From: Fusobacteriaceae bacterium
Lineage (GTDB): Bacteria > Fusobacteriota > Fusobacteriia > Fusobacteriales > Fusobacteriaceae
Direction: 5' to 3'
Length of the DNA stretch: 31,956 nt
Assembly: GCA_900764925.1 (NCBI GenBank)
Contig: CAAFPW010000021.1
Location: 1 to 31,956, forward strand
Of this stretch, positions 24,969 to 31,956 are shown piece by piece (position 1 is the stretch's first letter; every line of letters starts with the position of its first letter). The notes under the pieces were generated by a model. It was not told the origin of the DNA, searched no databases, and was given only the letters and a program-made list of their open reading frames with translations. Both the position numbers and the translations under genes were made by a program.

Positions 24969-24994
24969 AAAGTCCTATTAAGGACACAGACTTT
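24969..24994 (+). promoter_or_regulatory. Two nested, mutually exclusive inverted repeats in the operon leader
   Basis: GTCCT (24972-24976) pairs with AGGAC (24981-24985). The overlapping AAAGTC (24969-24974) pairs with GACTTT (24989-24994). The arms share bases, so only one pairing can form at a time. They lie between the predicted transcription start and the AAGGAGG ribosome binding site, and could be an operator or a small RNA switch. Confidence 0.4.
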
Positions 24995-25009
24995 ATAAGG
25001 AGGAATAAA

Positions 25010-25717
25010 ATGGATAATTTAGGACATATGGCATATGCCAATCATCCAATAATGTGGATTGCAGCTATTACAGGAATATCGATAGTGTTAATTCAATCGG
25101 CATTAATTATTATTAAATCGTTAAAAGCAGCAAAAGAGATGGGAATGGATTCTCATAGAGTAAACAAGGGAATAAGAACAAGTGCTATTGCAAGTATAGG
25201 ACCAGCTTTAGGAGTAGTAGGAAGTTTACTTGCTTTATTGGTTACAATGGGTTCACCTGTATCAGCTTTTAGATTAAGTGTGATAGGAGGATCAAATTTT
25301 GAGGCTATGGCTGCTAACTTTGGAGCTCAAGCTTTAGGGTCAGAGTTATCTACAAATATGACTCCAGTAGTTTTTGCCAACGCACTATGGACAATGGCTT
25401 TAGGATCAGTAGGATGGATAATATTCGTATTTTTATTTGCTCATAAGATGGATAAGGTAAATGGATTATTAACAAATGGAAGAAAGGCACTTTTACCAGC
25501 AGTTGGATTAGGAGCTATGTTAGGTTCTTTTGCTTACTTCAATATAGGAAACTATCTAAAGGTAACTACAAATCCTGAGGTTACTGTATCTGCAGTTTCT
25601 GGATTAATAATTATGGTAGTTTGTTTAAAAGTTGGAGAAAAGATATCTTGGTTAAAAGAGTGGGCATTGACAGTAGCAATGTTTGGTGGTGCTATAATAG
25701 CTACATTAACAATGTAA
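25010..25717 (+). CDS. DUF5058-like multi-spanning membrane protein, transporter component
   Basis: This 235-residue integral membrane protein has about six hydrophobic segments: around 12-34, 55-80, 118-142, 155-175, 185-205 and 215-235. The start (NHPIMWIAAITGISIVLIQSALIIIKS followed by a basic AAKEMGM loop) matches my recollection of the DUF5058 family. There is a conserved-looking loop SIGPALGVVGSLLALLVTMGSPVSAFRLSVIGG. It heads an operon with a second membrane protein and two M20 hydrolases, which suggests that the pair imports an amide or peptide substrate that the hydrolases cleave. It has a strong AAGGAGGAAT ribosome binding site. Biochemical function is unknown; transport is inferred from context. 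Confidence 0.7.
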   Translation: MDNLGHMAYANHPIMWIAAITGISIVLIQSALIIIKSLKAAKEMGMDSHRVNKGIRTSAIASIGPALGVVGSLLALLVTMGSPVSAFRLSVIGGSNFEAMAANFGAQALGSELSTNMTPVVFANALWTMALGSVGWIIFVFLFAHKMDKVNGLLTNGRKALLPAVGLGAMLGSFAYFNIGNYLKVTTNPEVTVSAVSGLIIMVVCLKVGEKISWLKEWALTVAMFGGAIIATLTM

Positions 25718-25730
25718 GGAAGGTAGAGAG

Positions 25731-26387
25731 ATGAATTTTGATAGATATATAGATGAAGTTACAAAGATAGGAAGAGCGACAATGATATTGGGAGTATTAG
25801 TAAGTCTACTACCTCCTATTATTATGACTTTTGTTTTTGGATTTAATCCAGGATTGGGAGCGATTATAGCTGGAGCTATTTCACAGATTTCAGTTTCTGG
25901 AGCATTTTACTTTAGTGAGCCTATAAGTTACTATCCAATAGTTGGAAGAGCGGGACTATATATGGGATTCTTATCAGGAAACCTTGTAAATATGAGAATA
26001 CCAGCAGCTATATCAGCTGTTGAAAGTTCAGGATATGAGACAGGAACAGATGAGGGAAATATAATGGGAACAATAGGAATAGGAGTTTCTATATGGGTAG
26101 GAATATTTTTCCTAATGTTAGCTGTATTAGCTGGACAAACTTTATTGTCAAGACTTCCACAATCATTTATGACTGTACTTAGCTTAATAATTCCAGCTCT
26201 ATTTGGAGGAGTATTTGCTCAATTTGCGGTAAAATCTCCTAAGACAGGAGTATTCGCTTTAGTAGTTTCTTTTATTATGACAAAGGTAGTTGCTTTAATT
26301 CCAGGAAATCCATCATTTATAGTAACATTGGTATCTGTATTTTCAACAATAGCCTTTGCTAAAAAAGTTATGGATAGACAAAAATAA
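25731..26387 (+). CDS. Membrane protein partner of the DUF5058-like protein
   Basis: This is a 218-residue hydrophobic protein with about five to six membrane segments, beginning with TMILGVLVSLLPPIIMTFVF (residues 17-36). The motif-like loop SEPISYYPIVGRAGLYMGFLSGNLVNMRIPAA (about 62-93), with its dense polar and glycine residues inside a hydrophobic protein, is a candidate substrate-binding region. It lies 13 nt after the DUF5058-like gene and 15 nt before the PepT-like gene, so one transcript is expected. I do not recognise the family. Two small membrane proteins in tandem suggest a heteromeric transporter. Confidence 0.6.
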   Translation: MNFDRYIDEVTKIGRATMILGVLVSLLPPIIMTFVFGFNPGLGAIIAGAISQISVSGAFYFSEPISYYPIVGRAGLYMGFLSGNLVNMRIPAAISAVESSGYETGTDEGNIMGTIGIGVSIWVGIFFLMLAVLAGQTLLSRLPQSFMTVLSLIIPALFGGVFAQFAVKSPKTGVFALVVSFIMTKVVALIPGNPSFIVTLVSVFSTIAFAKKVMDRQK

Positions 26388-26402
26388 AAGAGAGGTAATA
26401 AG

Positions 26403-27521
26403 ATGGATAGAGAGAGATTAGTCAATAGTTTTTTAGAGATGGTAGCTATACACTCACCATCAAAAAAAGAAGGAGAGTTTGCTAAATATTTAGTAGAAGA
26501 ACTAAAAAAATTAGGAGCAGAGATTTATTTAGATGAAGGATATAAAAATTATGGTGGAGATGCTCCAACTGTAATAGGAAAGATAAAGGGAGATTTAGCA
26601 GGAGAGGGAGTTACATTAGCAGCCCACATGGATGTAATTGAACCTAGTAAAGATGTAAAAGCTACAATAGTAGATGGGATAATCAAAACTGATGGAACTA
26701 CAACATTAGGTGGAGATGATAAAGGTGGAATAGCTGCTATACTTGAAGCTCTAAAGGTACTAAAAGAAAAAAATATCTCTCATGAAGATATTTTTGTAGT
26801 TTTTACTCCTTGTGAAGAGAGTGGAATGGTAGGAGCTAAAAATGTGGACTGGAATCTTATTCCAAAAGATATGTTACCAGCTAAAAATATGATAGTTTTA
26901 GATAATGTAGGAAGAGCTGGAATAATAGCTCATACAGCTCCAAGTAAGTATGATTTGGAGATAACTTTTAGAGGGAGAAAAGCCCATGCTGGAATAGAAC
27001 CAGAGAAGGGGATAAATGCTATCAATGTAGCAGCACTAGCTATTTCTAAAATGAAGATGGGAAGAATAGATGAACTTACAACTTCAAATATAGGGGTTAT
27101 CTCATCTAATTTTCCAACTAATGTAGTGGCTGATGAGTGTACTCTAAAATCTGAGATAAGAAGTCACTCTGAAGAGAAGATATTACAGGTGATTGAAGAG
27201 TATAGAGTATGTTGCCAAGATGCAGTTTCACAAATGGGTGGAAGTTTTGAGATGGAATACTCTTGTGATTATCCTACTTTAAAACCAAAAGATGATTTAA
27301 AATTTGCAAAAGAGTTTGCTAAAGTATATGAGGAACTTGGAATAGAGAGTGAATTAAAAGTTATAGGTGGAGGTTCTGATAGTAATATCTTTGCAAATCA
27401 AGGATATAACTCAATAATAATTGGTTTTGGAATGTATGATGTACATACAGTAAATGAAACTTTAGAGATAGAGGAGCTATGCAAAACAACTAGAGCACTT
27501 ATAAATTATATCTCTAAGTAG
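26403..27521 (+). CDS. PepT-like M20-family metallopeptidase
   Basis: This 372-residue cytosolic di-zinc hydrolase is related to peptidase T (PepT2 type). Metal ligands are His75 and the following Asp77 (AAHMDVIEP), the bridging Asp in LGGDDKGGIAA (102-111), the catalytic Glu pair in CEESGMVGAKN (137-147), Asp167 (VLDNVGRAG) and the C-terminal His in DVHTVNETLEI. The lid domain begins with RGRKAHAGIEPEKGINAINVAA. All key residues are present. Ribosome binding site AGAGAGGT. It is placed between the membrane pair and the broken amidohydrolase. It probably cleaves small peptides or peptide-like amides brought in by the operon's transporter; substrate unknown. Confidence 0.88.
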   Translation: MDRERLVNSFLEMVAIHSPSKKEGEFAKYLVEELKKLGAEIYLDEGYKNYGGDAPTVIGKIKGDLAGEGVTLAAHMDVIEPSKDVKATIVDGIIKTDGTTTLGGDDKGGIAAILEALKVLKEKNISHEDIFVVFTPCEESGMVGAKNVDWNLIPKDMLPAKNMIVLDNVGRAGIIAHTAPSKYDLEITFRGRKAHAGIEPEKGINAINVAALAISKMKMGRIDELTTSNIGVISSNFPTNVVADECTLKSEIRSHSEEKILQVIEEYRVCCQDAVSQMGGSFEMEYSCDYPTLKPKDDLKFAKEFAKVYEELGIESELKVIGGGSDSNIFANQGYNSIIIGFGMYDVHTVNETLEIEELCKTTRALINYISK

Positions 27522-27536
27522 AAGTAGGAGATAAAG

Positions 27537-28856
27537 ATGGATAGAGAGGAATTAAAAAGAAGAGTAATTGAAGCTATAGAGCAAAATAAAGATAAGATAA
27601 TAGAAGTAGGAAGAAAAATCTATCACAATCCAGAGTTTGGATATAAAGAGTTTGAAACTACTAAGACAGTGAGAGAGTTTTTTAAGAATGAGCTAGATTT
27701 AGAAACTGAGGATAAGATAGCTTATACTGGTTGTAGAGCTAGAGTAAACGAGGAAAAAGAGGGGCCAAAAGTAGCAATTTTAGGAGAGCTAGATGGAATC
27801 TCTTGTAAGGAACATTGTGATGCTAACTCAATAGGTGCATCTCATACTTGTGGGCATAATGTCCAAATCGCTGGAATGTTAGGAGCAGCAGTAGGGCTTA
27901 TAAAATCTGGAGTATATAAGGAGCTAGATGGAAAGATAGATTTTATAGCAACTCCAGCAGAGGAGTTTATAGAATTAGCTTATAGAACTAAATTGAAAGA
28001 GGATGGACAGATAAAATACTTTGGTGGTAAGCAGGAGCTTATTTATAGAGGTTCATTTGATGATGTGGATATGGCTATGATGTTCCATGTGTTAGATACT
28101 GGAGATAAAAAAGTATTAACAGCCCCTGAGAGTAATGGTTTTATAGGAAAAGAAGTTAAATTTATAGGGTAAGAGGCTCATGCTGGTTCAGCTCCTTACG
28201 AGGGGATAAACGCTCTAAATGCAGCTATATTAGCTATAAATAATGTTCATGCTCAAAGGGAAACTTTTAAAGAGGCAGATAGAGTGAGATTTCATCCGAT
28301 TATTACTAAAGGTGGAGATATAGTAAATGTAGTTCCAGCTGATGTTAGAATGGAATCTTATGTGAGAGCTAGAACAATAGAGAGTATGATAGATGCTAAT
28401 AAAAAAGTAAATAGAGCTCTTATGGCAGGAGCTATGGCTGTAGGTGCTGAGATAGAGATCACAGAGATACCTGGATATTTACCAATCTTAAAACATGATG
28501 ATATGGAGAAAGTTTTAAGAGGAAACTTGGAGTATATAGGACTTACTTCTGAAGATATAATAGAAGGTGGAGATTTTACAGGTTCCTTTGATTTTGGAGA
28601 TGTATCTCATCTTATGCCAACACTTCATCCAATGTTTGGAGGAATAAAGGGAGCACTTCATACTAGAGGGTATGAGATAGTAGATGAGGAGTATGCTTAT
28701 CTGGCTCCAGCAAAAGCTATGGCTTTAACAATTGTAGACTTATTATTTAATAATGCTGAAAAAGGAAGAGAGATATTGAAAAACTTTACTCCTGTTATGA
28801 CAAAAGAAGAGTATCTAAGATTTATGGAGTCTAATGATAAAGTAATAAAGGCTTAA
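27537..28856 (+). pseudogene. M20 amidohydrolase (AbgB/IMEP-like) interrupted by one in-frame TAA
   Basis: The gene encodes a 439-codon amidohydrolase with a TAA stop at codon 212 (28170-28172). Before it, LGELDGIS, the metal-binding HTCGHN (103-108), ATPAEEF (Glu142/143) and FHV (His184) are intact. Directly after it, the frame continues unbroken with EAHAGSAPYEGINALNAAI, VNVVPADVRMESYVRART, GGDFTGSFDFGDVSHLMPT and the C-terminal ALHTRGYE. The stop replaces a residue that is usually Lys or Arg in the FxGKxAHA motif, so AAA to TAA is the likely change. There are no other lesions, so the event is recent or a sequencing error. The first 211 residues would lack the lid and the last metal ligand and should be inactive. 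Confidence 0.85.
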
Positions 28857-28869
28857 TTAATCTTGACTA

Positions 28870-28899
28870 AATCAGTAACATATGTTACTGATTTTTTTT
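28870..28899 (+). terminator. Rho-independent terminator of the amidohydrolase operon
   Basis: A perfect 12-bp self-complementary stem, AATCAGTAACAT (28870-28881) with ATGTTACTGATT (28882-28893), runs into eight T (28892-28899). It is 13 bp after the amidohydrolase stop and isolates the following three-gene system. Confidence 0.85.
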
Positions 28900-28910
28900 A
28901 TATCCTGTAG

Positions 28911-28916
28911 TATAAT
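28911..28916 (+). promoter_or_regulatory. Candidate -10 element for the three-gene system
   Basis: A consensus TATAAT lies 38 bp upstream of the start at 28955, with TG nearby (28906-28907) but not at the ideal spacing. No clear -35 is visible because the upstream terminator occupies that place. It is the only promoter-like sequence in the gap. Confidence 0.45.
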
Positions 28917-28954
28917 AGATATGAAAATATGAAAGAATTAGTTTGGAGGATATT

Positions 28955-30172
28955 ATGAGATATATAGATGAAAATATAACAATTTTAGAGATAGTTGAAA
29001 AATACCCTGAGAGTATAGAATTTCTAGAATCTAAGGGAATTAAGAATTTAAACAATGAAACTGTAAAAAATATGGTAGGAAAGCTTAGTTTAAAAAATCT
29101 ACTTCTTACTAAAAAGATAAATGTAGAGACTTTTGTAGAGATGTTAAACGAGTATATTGGACAAAACAGAGAGAGTGTAGATATCACAATGAAAAAATCT
29201 GAAGTGACAGATGAAGAGATCAGTGTGATGGGACTTTTACCTTGTCCAATAAGAATACCATTACTAGAGGGATTTACTAAGTTTTTAGAAGAGAACAAAG
29301 ATGTAAAAGTGAAATATGAATTGAAAGCTGCATCAGCTGGGCTTGATTGGTTAAAAGATGATGTAATAAAGGCTAATCATCCAGAAAAATTAGCAGATAT
29401 ATTTATCTCTGCTGGATTTGATCTATTCTTTGAAGAAAAACTTATGGGAAAATTTAAAAAGGAACATATCTTCAAAGATATAACTGGGATAGAAAAATAT
29501 AACAAAGACTTCCAAAATGAGGAGATATCTTTAAAAGATCCAGATGGAGACTATTCAATGCTTGGAGTGGTACCAGCTGTATTTTTAGTAAACAAGAATA
29601 TGCTAGGGGATAGAGAGATGCCAAAGACTTGGGCTGATCTGTTAAAGCCAGAGTTTAGAAAGTCAGTGAGCTTACCAATCTCAGACTTCGATCTATTTAA
29701 CTCTATCTTGATAAATATAAATAAAAACTATGGAGAGGAGGGAGTAGCAAATCTTGGAAGAGCACTATTAGAAAATCTACACCCATCTCAAATGGTAAAA
29801 TCGGATAAGATGAAGGAGAATACACCAACTGTAACTATTATGCCATACTTCTTTACAAAGATGATAAAGGCAGATGGACCAATGGTGCCAGTATGGCCTA
29901 GTGATGGAGCTGCTATATCACCAATATTTATGCTTACTAAAAAAGATAAGGCTGAAAAGATTCAAAAGGTTGTAGATTATCTAGCTGGAGAAGAGGTAGG
30001 AACAGTGTTTTCTCATCAAGGGTTATTCCCAACAGTAAATCCAAATGTGGATAATAGAATAGATGGAAAGAAATTTATGTGGTGTGGTTGGGACTATATC
30101 CATAATAATAATATTGGTGAGATTTTAGAGAAGTGTAAAGAGATATTTTTTGCTGCAAGCGAGGAGAAATAG
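28955..30172 (+). CDS. Soluble ABC-type substrate-binding-like protein with a DUF1858-like N-terminal domain
   Basis: This is a 405-residue protein. Residues 1-70 (ILEIVEKYPESIEFLESKGI, with Thr8 to Ile68 helical) resemble DUF1858/ScdA-N small helical domains, but without their cysteines. From about residue 90 it looks like an iron(III)/thiamin-type periplasmic binding protein (VMGLLPCPIRIPLLEGFTKFLEE; ADIFISAGFDLFFEEKLMGKF; GVVPAVFLVNKNML; MPKTWADLLKPEFRKSV; SDGAAISPIFMLTKKDK). There is no signal peptide or lipobox, so it should stay in the cytoplasm, which is odd for this fold. ATG 28955 has TGGAGGA upstream; an in-frame TTG at 28943 is discarded. The GTPase gene begins 1 nt after its stop. 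Function unknown; it may bind an anion or metal complex. Confidence 0.75.
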   Translation: MRYIDENITILEIVEKYPESIEFLESKGIKNLNNETVKNMVGKLSLKNLLLTKKINVETFVEMLNEYIGQNRESVDITMKKSEVTDEEISVMGLLPCPIRIPLLEGFTKFLEENKDVKVKYELKAASAGLDWLKDDVIKANHPEKLADIFISAGFDLFFEEKLMGKFKKEHIFKDITGIEKYNKDFQNEEISLKDPDGDYSMLGVVPAVFLVNKNMLGDREMPKTWADLLKPEFRKSVSLPISDFDLFNSILININKNYGEEGVANLGRALLENLHPSQMVKSDKMKENTPTVTIMPYFFTKMIKADGPMVPVWPSDGAAISPIFMLTKKDKAEKIQKVVDYLAGEEVGTVFSHQGLFPTVNPNVDNRIDGKKFMWCGWDYIHNNNIGEILEKCKEIFFAASEEK

Positions 30173-30173
30173 T

Positions 30174-30896
30174 ATGAATTTAATAACAGTATCAGGACCA
30201 CCATCATCAGGAAAAACATCATTGATAATAAAAACAATAGAAACACTAAAATCAAGAGGAATAAAAGTTGGAGTTGTAAAGTTTGACTGTCTATATACAG
30301 ATGATGATAAACTTTATGAGAAGATAGGAGTTCCAGTGAAAAAGGGACTTTCAGGTTCACTGTGCCCAGATCACTATTTTGTTAGTAATATAGAAGAAGT
30401 AGTGAAATGGGGAATAAGTGAGGAGTTAGATATCTTAATAACAGAGAGTGCTGGGCTTTGTAATAGATGTTCTCCATATATAAAGGATATAAAGGCTGTA
30501 TGTGTAATAGATAATCTAAGTGGAATAAACACTCCAAAAAAGATAGGACCAATGCTTAAAAGTGCAGATATTGTGGTAATAACTAAGGGAGATATAGTTT
30601 CTCAAGCAGAGAGAGAGGTTTTTGTTTCAAGAGTGATGTCTGTAAACCCTAGAGCTACAATAATGCATGTAAATGGACTTAATGGACAGGGAGCTTATGA
30701 GTTTGGAACTCTTATCTATGATGAGGAGCAAAATTTAGAAACTCTGAAGGGAAAAAGTTTAAGATTTTCAATGCCATCAGCTCTTTGCTCATACTGTCTA
30801 GGAGAGACAAGAATAGGAGAGGAGCATCAGATGGGAAACGTGAGAAAGATAGATTTAGGCTCTTCAACTTGTGGAGGAGGTTGCTGTGGTAAGTAA
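30174..30896 (+). CDS. G3E/HypB-like GTPase with cysteine-rich C-terminus
   Basis: This 240-residue P-loop protein belongs to the SIMIBI/G3E class (HypB, UreG, CobW relatives), which deliver metals or cofactors. It shows GPPSSGKT (8-15), Asp38-Cys39 (VKFDCLY), ESAGLCNRCSPY (91-102, the ExxG-type switch with a CxxC) and TKGD (137-140) in the NKxD position. There is extra cysteine equipment: Cys64, CSYC (205-208) and STCGGGCCGK at the very end. These could hold a metal or an iron-sulfur cluster. The ATG is 1 nt after the upstream stop, with GAGGAG before it; a TTG at 30150 is rejected. The 3' end overlaps the ABC ATPase start by 11 nt. Substrate unknown. Confidence 0.8.
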   Translation: MNLITVSGPPSSGKTSLIIKTIETLKSRGIKVGVVKFDCLYTDDDKLYEKIGVPVKKGLSGSLCPDHYFVSNIEEVVKWGISEELDILITESAGLCNRCSPYIKDIKAVCVIDNLSGINTPKKIGPMLKSADIVVITKGDIVSQAEREVFVSRVMSVNPRATIMHVNGLNGQGAYEFGTLIYDEEQNLETLKGKSLRFSMPSALCSYCLGETRIGEEHQMGNVRKIDLGSSTCGGGCCGK

Positions 30897-31905
30897 GAAG
30901 TTTTTAATAGAGAGTAGATTGAAAGAGGTAATAGCTAAATACCCATTTGCTGAAGATTTTTTAAAGGATAACCATATAGATTTAGAATTGGAGAAAACTC
31001 TAGTTGAAATTTTAGATTCATACGATGAAACAGTGCTAGAAGAGAAATCTCTAGATAGAGAGAGATTTATAGAAAACTATCTTGAGTTTGTAAATCAGAT
31101 GATAGATATATTGGGAATAGAGGATAATAATATTGAAGAGATGACAATCTTAGCTGGGATAAATAAACTTGGTGAGAAGGAGAGTTTTGAAGAGTTTAAA
31201 ATCAGTAAAGGTGAGATAATCTCAATAGTGGGACCTACAGGAAGTGGAAAGAGTAGACTCCTTGCTGATATAGAGTGGGGAGCTCAAGGGGACACTCCTA
31301 CTAAGAGAACAATACTGGTAAATGGAAAACCATTGGATAAAAAAAGTAGATTCTCTTCAAGTAATAAATTGGTAGCGCAACTATCACAAAATATGAACTT
31401 TGTTATGGATCTAAGTGTCTATGAGTTTTTAGAACTACATGCAAAGAGTAGAATGGTTGAGAATGAAGAGGAGGTAATCCAAAGAATTTTTGAGAAGGCT
31501 AATGATTTAGCTGGAGAAAAATTTAAGATAGATACTCCAATTACAAGCTTGAGTGGTGGACAGTCGAGAGCTTTGATGATAGCTGATACAGCAATACTTA
31601 GTACATCTCCAATAGTTTTGATAGATGAGATAGAGAATGCTGGAATAGATAGAAAAAAAGCTTTAGATTTATTAGTAGGAGAGGAGAAAATTGTACTTAT
31701 GGCAACTCACGATCCATTACTAGCTCTTATGGGAGATAAGAGAATAGTTATCAATAATGGTGGTATCCATAAGATAATGAATATTACAGATGAAGAAAGA
31801 TCTATATTAGAAGATTTAACTAAACTTGATAATATTATTCAAAGGATGAGAAATAAACTTAGATATGGAGAGAAATTAGAATTAAATTACAATTTATCTG
31901 ATTAG
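30886..31905 (+). CDS. Soluble ABC ATPase with a DUF1858-like N-terminal domain
   Basis: This 339-residue protein has an N-terminal helical domain (LKEVIAKYPFAEDFLKDNHI to about Val69) similar to that of the substrate-binding-like protein two genes upstream. The ABC domain follows: Walker A GPTGSGKS (116-123), Q-loop Gln165 (VAQLSQ), signature LSGGQSRAL (222-230), Walker B VLIDE (244-248), D-loop region ENAGIDR and switch ATHDP (His275). All catalytic residues are present. I choose GTG 30886, 5 nt after GGAGGAGG, so translation is coupled to the GTPase gene, which it overlaps. An upstream in-frame GTG at 30871 lies within the ribosome-binding region. No permease is seen before the window ends 51 nt later, so the transport role is open. 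Confidence 0.8.
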   Translation: MVSKKFLIESRLKEVIAKYPFAEDFLKDNHIDLELEKTLVEILDSYDETVLEEKSLDRERFIENYLEFVNQMIDILGIEDNNIEEMTILAGINKLGEKESFEEFKISKGEIISIVGPTGSGKSRLLADIEWGAQGDTPTKRTILVNGKPLDKKSRFSSSNKLVAQLSQNMNFVMDLSVYEFLELHAKSRMVENEEEVIQRIFEKANDLAGEKFKIDTPITSLSGGQSRALMIADTAILSTSPIVLIDEIENAGIDRKKALDLLVGEEKIVLMATHDPLLALMGDKRIVINNGGIHKIMNITDEERSILEDLTKLDNIIQRMRNKLRYGEKLELNYNLSD

Positions 31906-31956
31906 AAACTCAAGCCCAACTATTTAATTTTAGATGAAAACTAAGGATTGTTTCAG

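Noticed and set aside
28170..28172. Programmed stop-codon readthrough in the amidohydrolase
   Set aside because: TAA is not known to encode Sec or Pyl and no hairpin-like element stands out after it; a point mutation or sequencing error is simpler.
31906..31956. Start of a permease gene for the ABC ATPase at the right edge
   Set aside because: The last 51 nt contain no ATG with a ribosome binding site and no hydrophobic frame; nothing can be assigned.
1..31956. CRISPR arrays, tRNA or rRNA genes, phage genes
   Set aside because: Reading both strands showed no regularly spaced repeats, cloverleaf-like segments or phage/transposase motifs.

Overview
The window is very AT-rich Gram-negative DNA that looks like a Fusobacterium-type (Fusobacteriota) chromosome. 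It carries waaA (Kdo transferase) and lipooligosaccharide glycosyltransferases beside low-GC housekeeping genes, and A/T-ending codons dominate. The genus is inferred from composition and gene content and was not tested against a database. There are no tRNA or rRNA genes, CRISPR arrays or recognisable transposase genes.

Layout. (1) 1-482: a minus-strand gene start with a strong promoter whose reading frame breaks after 27 codons, then an AT-rich spacer with a long imperfect inverted repeat and a terminator. (2) 483-1886, minus strand: a YegS/DagK-type lipid kinase and a small RfaY/WaaP-like sugar kinase, divergent from the next block. (3) 2026-13620, plus strand: an almost gap-free lipooligosaccharide/surface-glycan cluster. 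In order it has GT4, NodB-type deacetylase, GT9, GT9, GT4, RfaY-like kinase, GT4, two tandem CgtA-like transferases, a GT-like protein and an O-antigen ligase/polymerase. Several members are paralogous pairs, so the locus appears to have grown by local duplication. (4) 13946-16228: rmlA and a fused rmlC-rmlD gene for dTDP-L-rhamnose; rmlB is not in the window. (5) 16524-17654: an orphan membrane protein between two terminators. (6) 17804-23442: a compact housekeeping run of ymdB, prmA, cmk, waaA, trmB and purA. (7) 23560-28856: an unusual regulator followed by a promoter/operator-like leader and an operon of two membrane proteins (the first DUF5058-like), a PepT-like M20 peptidase and an M20 amidohydrolase broken by one in-frame TAA. 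(8) 28955-31905: three overlapping or nearly overlapping genes for a soluble iron-type substrate-binding-like protein, a cysteine-rich G3E/HypB-like GTPase and a soluble ABC ATPase. The first and third share a DUF1858-like N-terminal domain.

How the genes work together. Block 3 plus rmlA/rmlCD would build and ligate the outer oligosaccharide on lipid A-Kdo (Kdo added by WaaA), with two small kinases likely phosphorylating core sugars. Block 7 looks like a regulated system for importing and hydrolysing amidated or peptide substrates. Block 8 is the best candidate for an undescribed system. It has the parts of an ABC importer but no signal peptide, lipobox or permease, has a metallochaperone-like GTPase in the middle, and carries a matching accessory domain on both partners. 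An intracellular metal or cofactor handling complex fits better than a classical transporter.

Six start sites were moved to the codon with the better Shine-Dalgarno sequence (10506, 17804, 20215, 28955, 30174 and 30886); the reasons are in the entries.
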